This document shows positions 6,882-11,328 of a DNA stretch of 11,328 nt, piece after piece. Made by a program: the position numbers and the translations under genes. Every line of letters starts with the position of its first letter. Positions within the stretch are counted from its first letter, which is position 1. The stretch is taken from assembly GCA_021852245.1 (NCBI GenBank), contig JAJZNY010000298.1, positions 1 to 11,328 of the forward strand. The letters are read 5' to 3'. The DNA is from Planctomycetota bacterium. Lineage in GTDB: Bacteria; Planctomycetota; Phycisphaerae; WQYP01. Under the pieces are notes generated by a model. It was not told the origin of the DNA. It saw only the letters and a program-made list of their open reading frames with translations, and ran no database searches.

Positions 6882-6915
6882 GAAATAAGTAGAAACGTCT
6901 CCATGCAACATTACG

Positions 6916-6944
6916 TTTACGCCAGTCGCATCGGATGTTAATAA
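6916..6944 (+). promoter_or_regulatory. Candidate promoter for the 995-residue PEP-CTERM gene
   Basis: TTTACG (6916-6921) is followed after 17 bases by TAATAA (6939-6944), preceded by TGT, so it also has an extended -10 element. Transcription would begin near 6951, leaving a leader of about 160 bases that contains the two stem-loops at 7032-7080. Confidence 0.42.
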
Positions 6945-7031
6945 AAGCCAAACCCGAATTTACAATTTCGTTAGCCGTTTGATAACACGATCGCACTACA
7001 CTTCTGCTGGTGAAAGGGAAATGGGTGATGG

Positions 7032-7080
7032 CGCCGAAACGATCTCGGCGTGAAGTGGTCGTGCGTTCGGGGTTCCGAAC
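7032..7080 (+). promoter_or_regulatory. Two tandem stem-loops in the presumed 5' leader
   Basis: CGCCGA (7032-7037) pairs perfectly with TCGGCG (7045-7050) around a 7-base loop. GTTCGG (7065-7070) pairs perfectly with CCGAAC (7075-7080) around a 4-base loop. They lie just before the GAGGAGGT ribosome binding site (7095-7102). They could stabilise the message or affect translation; no known riboswitch class is recognised. Confidence 0.4.
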
Positions 7081-7112
7081 CCGTCAGGTTATTTGAGGAG
7101 GTAATCCAAATC

Positions 7113-10100
7113 ATGCCTACCAGTAGAAAAAGTGTTCCATCACCAGGGATGATCCACCATCTGCTGACTCACAGCGTTGCGGCGGTGGTCTTTGCGGCAG
7201 GCATCGGGCAACTCGCGGATGCGCCCGCCCTCCATGCGGCAACCTTCACGACATCCAATGTCAACGTGGCCAATGTCGAGCAGACGGCCATCAACACCGA
7301 CCAAAATCGGGTCACCGCTCAGGGGTCGTCCAGTGGCTACTACGCCGATTACAGCACCATGGATTTTAATACCCAAGGTCTGGGCCTTTCCCCCGGAACG
7401 GCTCTGGGAAGCGTCAGTTCCCTGACGCTCAATCTCAGTGATCTCGACGAATACTTCGCCGCCTCCGGCCCCGTCAATTTTTATCTCTCAACCGTCAACA
7501 CCCCAATCGAATCAGCCGGACCGGGCGGTACTGCTGCTTCTTTCAGCGGCACCGGGGCATACGGAGGGATCGGAACAACCTTGGGAACCGAGTCGGCCAA
7601 TTCGCTCTATTTTCTCGGCTCAGAAAATTACACGCCCGGCCAACTGGTCGTAAATGGCCAAAGCGGCCCCGGCGAACAATTTACCTACAACTTCACCAAT
7701 ATTCCCACCTCACTTTCGCAGTACATCACCAACCAGGTTAACAGTTTTGGAAATCTGCGATTGGTCGTATCGCCCGGCAATGCCTCGGTTTCAGCCGATT
7801 ATGTCGGCCCCAACAGTGCCGTCACCAATGCAACCCCGCCCCTGACGGCGCCGTCTCTTTCGATCACCGGCTCAACGATCACTTTGCCACCTTCCGATGC
7901 GGTACTTTCAACTCCCGGTCTCACGACCGATCCGACCACCGGCTATTTCCTGGCACCTGTGTTCTCGCGTGTCGTGCAGGGGGCCAATGTATCGGAAAAT
8001 ATCACACTCCAGAATACCTCCGCCAGCGGCCAGGATTCGGCATACTATACCGTGATCGGCCAATCGGCTGATGCCGTCACCACACTCTCCGCCAACACAG
8101 GATTGGCCGCACAACCGGTGGACGCAACCGGCGCCGTCGGTACCGAGCCGCTCGCAGCCAATACCTCGACGCAGATCAGTGTAGGTCTCAACACAACGGG
8201 CGCCACACTCGGTCCATCCAACAGCATCACCGGTCCCACAACCGGGCTCGTGACGATTACCAATCAGTCCAATGCCAGTCAGAGTCCCATTAACGTTTTG
8301 GTCGAAGCACAGGATGTGGTAAAAAACCGCACCATCAGCAATGTGGGCGGCAGTAACGGTGTTAACTTCGGCAATATCCTCATTCTGCCCAATGGACAGA
8401 CGAACGCAATAACTAAAACCGTCCAGCTCACCACCACCAATTCTGCCTATTCCAGTTCTGATCCGAGCGTGGACGGCAGCCAATATTTCACAACCGTCGA
8501 ACTCAACGGCTCGACCACCATCGCCACTCCGACCAACGGCCAGGGAAATCTCAACGCCGCGCCTACCGGCGACATCAGTTATCTCACCATGGCCGCCGAC
8601 CCCAATGGGAGCAATACCACATTTAATGGAACACAGGTTGAAACCCGTCAGGTGACTTATTACGTCCCCGGAAATGAACCGTTTGGCGGTAGTTATGAAA
8701 CCGCCGGAACCAATGGAAGCAATTATTACATCGGGAATGCAAACTTTAATCTCACTCAACTCGATAATGCGATAGGCGCCACTCAAAATCCCACCGGCAG
8801 CATATATGTTGATGCCAACATCTATCAGTCGGCCCAGCTCACCGATGCCCAGGCGAACATCGTGACCGGTACGGTTTCCACCGCTCAACTTGCCGACGCC
8901 ACTCCAACGGCGAATGATGCCGTCGGTTCAACAAGTATCGGTCTGCGCGATAACGCCATTATCACCCAATCCTCACCCACGTTGGTCACATCGAAAACCG
9001 CGTACAGCGGCAATTGGAATCTCGATAGCACCTTCGTGGCCGAAGTCTCCGCCGCTAATGCGGCCGTCGCCGTCAATGAAGGCTCGCCGATCAACGCCGC
9101 CGAGTTCAATTATGGAAATCTCGGCAATCTGCTCAACGGTCATTACGAGGCCACCATCGGCGGAATCACCGCCGAGAACGCACCTACCGATGCCAGCGGC
9201 AATCCGATTCAGGGGGCTTCCGCCAATGATCTCGGGACCCAAGCCTATGCCGTCACGGCCACCGTCAGCGGCTTTACCGGAGTTGCCGGCACGCCGAATA
9301 CCGGTGAAGTGATTGCGGGCCAACGTTACGCGGGCTTCAGTATTCAGCGGGCCGCGACGGATCCGGGCAGTCACTCCACGATGGTTCAGTTCATTGGAGG
9401 TACCGCGTCAGCCAATACCACGCTTGGCGTAGAATTTTCCAACGCCCCCTCAGGAAACAACAGCATCATCAGTGATGTTGCCACCGTCAGCGGTACCAAT
9501 TCCGACCGCTATGTGCTGCAGATGAGCTATAACCCATCATCCGTAACCAACGGAACACTCAGCCCCGTGCTCGCTTGGAAAATGGCCAACGGGCAGTATG
9601 AAGCCGCCTACCTTAACGATACCAACACGGCCAATTCCGCTGGCGAAAATAATGAAGCCTACGACCCCACCTATGATTCCACCATCGGTACGTACGGTAT
9701 CGACACCAAAAACCATACCGTTTGGGCCGTGCTGAATTACTCCGGCACCTCCACCAGCGATGCGGCCGGTCAATTTGCGGTCATGCAGCGTTTGCCCGGT
9801 GATGCCCTGGGCACCGGTACGGTGAACATATCCGACCTGAACGTCGTCCTTCATAACCTCAACCAAACCTATTCAGGTTACGCCGATACATGGTCGGTCG
9901 GCGATTTCACGGACAGCGGCTCCGTGTCCATTACGGATCTCAACATCGTGCTGCACAACTTGAACTCGAGCACTGCGACGGCGTCATCGGCCGCGATCAC
10001 CATTGCAGCCACACCCGAACCCGGTGCCTTGGGCCTTCTGGCTGCGGCGGTCGTCCCGCTGCTGCTGCGTCGCAGAAATCAAAAAATTCGCGGAGTGTAA
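7113..10100 (+). CDS. Exported PEP-CTERM protein with dockerin-like repeats
   Basis: This 995-residue protein is likely exported and sorted to the envelope. ATG at 7113 is chosen because a strong GAGGAGGT box (7095-7102) precedes it with 10-base spacing and because it starts a Sec signal peptide (basic start, hydrophobic VAAVVFAAGI, cleavage near ALHA|A at residue 41). An upstream in-frame ATG at 7050 lies before that box. The mature part is Thr/Ser/Asn/Gly-rich beta-sandwich-like sequence with many N-x-S/T sites and no Cys. Stretches near 280-400 and 412-440 (VNFGNILI) resemble CARDB or choice-of-anchor-type beta domains. Two dockerin-like loops lie at 896-915 (GDALGTGTVNISDL) and 930-949 (GDFTDSGSVSITDL). 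The C-terminus is a PEP-CTERM signal: Pro-Glu-Pro at 968-970, a hydrophobic helix, then RRR. Such tails are processed by an exosortase, which is not in the window. Its ligand or role is unknown. Confidence 0.85.
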   Translation: MPTSRKSVPSPGMIHHLLTHSVAAVVFAAGIGQLADAPALHAATFTTSNVNVANVEQTAINTDQNRVTAQGSSSGYYADYSTMDFNTQGLGLSPGTALGSVSSLTLNLSDLDEYFAASGPVNFYLSTVNTPIESAGPGGTAASFSGTGAYGGIGTTLGTESANSLYFLGSENYTPGQLVVNGQSGPGEQFTYNFTNIPTSLSQYITNQVNSFGNLRLVVSPGNASVSADYVGPNSAVTNATPPLTAPSLSITGSTITLPPSDAVLSTPGLTTDPTTGYFLAPVFSRVVQGANVSENITLQNTSASGQDSAYYTVIGQSADAVTTLSANTGLAAQPVDATGAVGTEPLAANTSTQISVGLNTTGATLGPSNSITGPTTGLVTITNQSNASQSPINVLVEAQDVVKNRTISNVGGSNGVNFGNILILPNGQTNAITKTVQLTTTNSAYSSSDPSVDGSQYFTTVELNGSTTIATPTNGQGNLNAAPTGDISYLTMAADPNGSNTTFNGTQVETRQVTYYVPGNEPFGGSYETAGTNGSNYYIGNANFNLTQLDNAIGATQNPTGSIYVDANIYQSAQLTDAQANIVTGTVSTAQLADATPTANDAVGSTSIGLRDNAIITQSSPTLVTSKTAYSGNWNLDSTFVAEVSAANAAVAVNEGSPINAAEFNYGNLGNLLNGHYEATIGGITAENAPTDASGNPIQGASANDLGTQAYAVTATVSGFTGVAGTPNTGEVIAGQRYAGFSIQRAATDPGSHSTMVQFIGGTASANTTLGVEFSNAPSGNNSIISDVATVSGTNSDRYVLQMSYNPSSVTNGTLSPVLAWKMANGQYEAAYLNDTNTANSAGENNEAYDPTYDSTIGTYGIDTKNHTVWAVLNYSGTSTSDAAGQFAVMQRLPGDALGTGTVNISDLNVVLHNLNQTYSGYADTWSVGDFTDSGSVSITDLNIVLHNLNSSTATASSAAITIAATPEPGALGLLAAAVVPLLLRRRNQKIRGV

Positions 10101-10120
10101 CCGCGTTAACGTCTTCGTCC

Positions 10121-10148
10121 GGCCTGCCGCCGATGTAGGCGGTGGCCC
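10121..10148 (+). terminator. GC-rich hairpin between the two PEP-CTERM genes
   Basis: The arms 10121-10131 and 10138-10148 pair over 11 positions with two G-U wobbles and one mismatch, around the loop GATGTA. It begins 21 bases after the first stop codon and lacks a T tract. It may be a weak terminator or attenuator, or a stabiliser of the upstream message, rather than a full stop. Confidence 0.4.
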
Positions 10149-10193
10149 TTCGACGGATCTGTACAGTTGTTAATGATTTAAGGAGATTCTTTC

Positions 10194-10997
10194 ATGCGTA
10201 AGTCTGTTCTTTCAATCCTCACCGCCGCCTCCATCGGCGCGGCAGTCGGTATGGCTCATGCCGATACCATCACAAATATCGTCTATACGACCGCTGCGAA
10301 CACCAGCGGCGGGGGCGTCACGCTGACCATCGATAATCAGGGAACGCCGAATGATGGTAACGGGCACACTCTTCCCGGCTATACCGCTTTCGAGTTGACC
10401 CTCACCGCCAACAACGGGGCAAATGGCTGGGTAAACGGTGTCATCGATTTCGGCGGTGTGCAGAACGACCCGAGCAGTGGATTTTCCGGTCCGCTGGTGG
10501 TCGAAAGCACCGTCAGTACGCATCTTGGCCAGACGGTAACAACGCCAATTCTTAACGACGCCGGTACAACCGATAACCCCACCGCCGGAAATTATTACAG
10601 TGCCTTGGGATCGCATTTCCTTGACGATCAGGCGGCTAACGTCGCCGCAGGTCCCGATGCCTTCGGCTCCATCTCCGGCACCATCACCCCGACTCCCAAC
10701 AGTGACGGAGGTTATTCGCTCGGTCTGACCCATTCGATGGTCGGTGCTACCGGTTTTTATCTTCAAAATCAAAAGGCCGTTCAGCCTTGGGCCTATCTGG
10801 TGATTCCCAATGGTGATTCTGTCACCTTCACAGCCCAGGATGCGCTCATTCAGAAGACGGCGGGAAGCAATCCTCCCCAGGACCTGATCGATCTTTCCGG
10901 CACCATTGCCACTCCCGAGCCCGCTTCGCTCGGTCTTTTCGCGGTCGGTGCCGCGGGCCTGCTCCTGCTTCATCGCCGACGGCATAAGTTAAGCTGA
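10194..10997 (+). CDS. Small exported PEP-CTERM protein
   Basis: This 267-residue protein has a clear Sec signal peptide (MRKSVLSILTAASIGAAVG, cleavage after AHA at about residue 23) and a C-terminal PEP-CTERM sorting signal: Pro-Glu-Pro at 241-243, a Gly/Ala/Leu helix and HRRRHK at the end. The mature part (24-240) is Gly/Thr/Asn-rich, probably beta-structured, with no Cys; I do not recognise a domain in it. ATG at 10194 has AGGAG 8 bases upstream. It follows the 995-residue PEP-CTERM gene by 93 bases on the same strand and is followed by a strong terminator, so the two may share a transcript. Related surface functions are inferred from their shared sorting signal and position. An exosortase and extracellular polysaccharide genes elsewhere in the genome would be expected. 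Confidence 0.85.
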   Translation: MRKSVLSILTAASIGAAVGMAHADTITNIVYTTAANTSGGGVTLTIDNQGTPNDGNGHTLPGYTAFELTLTANNGANGWVNGVIDFGGVQNDPSSGFSGPLVVESTVSTHLGQTVTTPILNDAGTTDNPTAGNYYSALGSHFLDDQAANVAAGPDAFGSISGTITPTPNSDGGYSLGLTHSMVGATGFYLQNQKAVQPWAYLVIPNGDSVTFTAQDALIQKTAGSNPPQDLIDLSGTIATPEPASLGLFAVGAAGLLLLHRRRHKLS

Positions 10998-11031
10998 TAT
11001 TCCCCCTTTTCGCATCCCCGTCCTTACCGCC

Positions 11032-11069
11032 GCTGCAAACTGCACATCGCGCAGTTTGCAGCTTTTTTT
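11032..11069 (+). terminator. Intrinsic terminator after the PEP-CTERM genes
   Basis: A perfect 12-base stem (GCTGCAAACTGC at 11032-11043 with GCAGTTTGCAGC at 11051-11062) surrounds a 7-base loop and is followed at once by seven T (11063-11069). This is a textbook rho-independent terminator, 34 bases after the stop codon of the small PEP-CTERM gene. Confidence 0.93.
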
Positions 11070-11132
11070 CAGCATTAAGGGTGTAACGAGGCGCATGCTC
11101 CAGGGCGAACGCATACTAAATTTTGTTTGAGC

Positions 11133-11161
11133 TTGGCAGCTTGGTGATGGGGTGTTAGGAT
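11133..11161 (+). promoter_or_regulatory. Candidate transposase promoter inside the IS end
   Basis: TTGGCA (11133-11138) and TAGGAT (11156-11161) are separated by 17 bases, close to sigma70 consensus, about 70 bases before the transposase start. The position suits an internal IS promoter. Confidence 0.42.
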
Positions 11162-11230
11162 TTTGTTCAGATGAGCCTCGGATCCGCGTAGCTTGGGAAA
11201 GAATGAACGACCAATGAAAGGAGCTTTGGC

Positions 11231-11328
11231 ATGGAGGCCACAAGCAAGACGGACCTTGCGCGCATTTTTGAAGAACTCCCCGATCCTCGAGAACCTCACC
11301 TGATTCGCCATCCGTTGGCGTCGATCAT
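11231..11328 (+). CDS. ISAs1-family transposase, N-terminal fragment (cut by window edge)
   Basis: ATG at 11231, preceded by AAAGGAG with 7-base spacing, opens a frame that is still open at the right edge (32 full codons). The product starts MEATSKTDLARIFEELPDPR and continues with a basic stretch and RHPLASI. This matches the N-terminal DDE_Tnp_1-associated domain (PF13808) of ISAs1 / H-repeat transposases, in which a leucine-rich start leads to a conserved DPR and then H-x-L-x-x-I/L. The catalytic DDE domain lies outside the window, so whether the gene is intact cannot be judged. Confidence 0.8.
   Translation, partial: MEATSKTDLARIFEELPDPREPHLIRHPLASI

Larger units (their letters stand above)
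6727..7112. other. 386-base divergent intergenic region
   Basis: No convincing gene is seen here. The centre (about 6820-7000) is AT-richer than the flanks and contains candidate promoters for both directions. The right end holds two stem-loops and the ribosome binding site of the 995-residue protein. I found no tRNA or recognisable riboswitch. Confidence 0.6.
11101..11328 (+). mobile_element. Left end of a likely ISAs1-family insertion sequence (partial)
   Basis: The region upstream of the transposase start begins with CAGGGCGAACGCATACTAAA, which I take as the probable terminal inverted repeat because a CAGGG-type end about 130 bases before the transposase ATG suits this family. The exact boundary is a guess: the other end and the target duplication are outside the window. 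The preceding bases GCGCATGCTC would include the target duplication if the boundary is right. Confidence 0.6.

Noticed and set aside
7050..7112. Earlier ATG for the 995-residue PEP-CTERM protein
   Set aside because: The added residues precede the signal peptide and are encoded across the hairpins and the strong ribosome binding site that serves ATG 7113.
7908..8888. Long minus-strand open frame (326 residues) opposite the PEP-CTERM gene
   Set aside because: It is Gly/Ile/Arg-rich, has no domain or convincing start signal, and is explained as an antisense shadow of a Thr/Asn/Ser-rich coding region.
10212..10985. Minus-strand open frame (257 residues) covering almost all of the small PEP-CTERM gene
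   Set aside because: It has no plausible protein features, whereas the plus strand has a signal peptide, PEP-CTERM tail, ribosome binding site and terminator.
1..11328. CRISPR arrays, tRNA/rRNA genes, exosortase, secretion ATPases, defence or biosynthetic clusters
   Set aside because: None of the expected repeats, RNA folds or protein motifs is visible on either strand.

Overview
The window looks like chromosomal DNA from a Planctomycetota bacterium, most likely of the Phycisphaerae. This is an inference from gene content: an LL-diaminopimelate aminotransferase (DapL), a type-II-pseudopilin-like protein with a GFTLIELL signal and a late FFDGH motif, and two cell-envelope proteins with PEP-CTERM tails, one also carrying dockerin-like repeats. 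Lentisphaerae/Verrucomicrobia remain possible because they share several of these families. All eight genes whose start lies in the window, plus the two edge genes, have a recognisable purine-rich ribosome binding site. Two starts are non-ATG (GTG for dapL, TTG for lgt).

Left part (1-4904), housekeeping and envelope genes. A truncated membrane protein, possibly a GT87-type glycosyltransferase, and dapL lie on the minus strand, probably as one unit. lgt (prolipoprotein diacylglyceryl transferase) diverges from dapL. lgt converges on a minus-strand ThuA-family gene with only 6 bases between the stop codons. A rhomboid protease with a C-terminal TPR-like extension diverges from thuA. The divergent gaps hold plausible sigma70-type promoters and short inverted repeats.

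Middle part (4905-7112). An imperfect hairpin separates the convergent rhomboid gene from a minus-strand pair: a 153-residue membrane-anchored protein of unknown function, then a 391-residue pseudopilin-like protein. A 386-base AT-richer gap follows, with candidate promoters for both directions and two small stem-loops in the presumed leader of the next gene.

Right part (7113-11328). Two plus-strand genes encode exported PEP-CTERM proteins of 995 and 267 residues, both without cysteine. The larger has two dockerin-like loops just before its sorting signal. A GC-rich hairpin lies between them and a textbook intrinsic terminator follows the second. About 30 bases past the terminator a likely ISAs1-family insertion sequence begins; its transposase runs off the window.

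Functionally the window is weighted to the cell surface: lipoprotein modification (Lgt), intramembrane proteolysis (rhomboid), a pseudopilin and sortable PEP-CTERM proteins. No exosortase, secretin, pilus ATPase, tRNA, rRNA or CRISPR is visible. I see no clear new multi-gene system; the more unusual points are the degenerate dockerin/PEP-CTERM combination, the enlarged Lgt loop, the rhomboid-TPR fusion and the pseudopilin partner gene.
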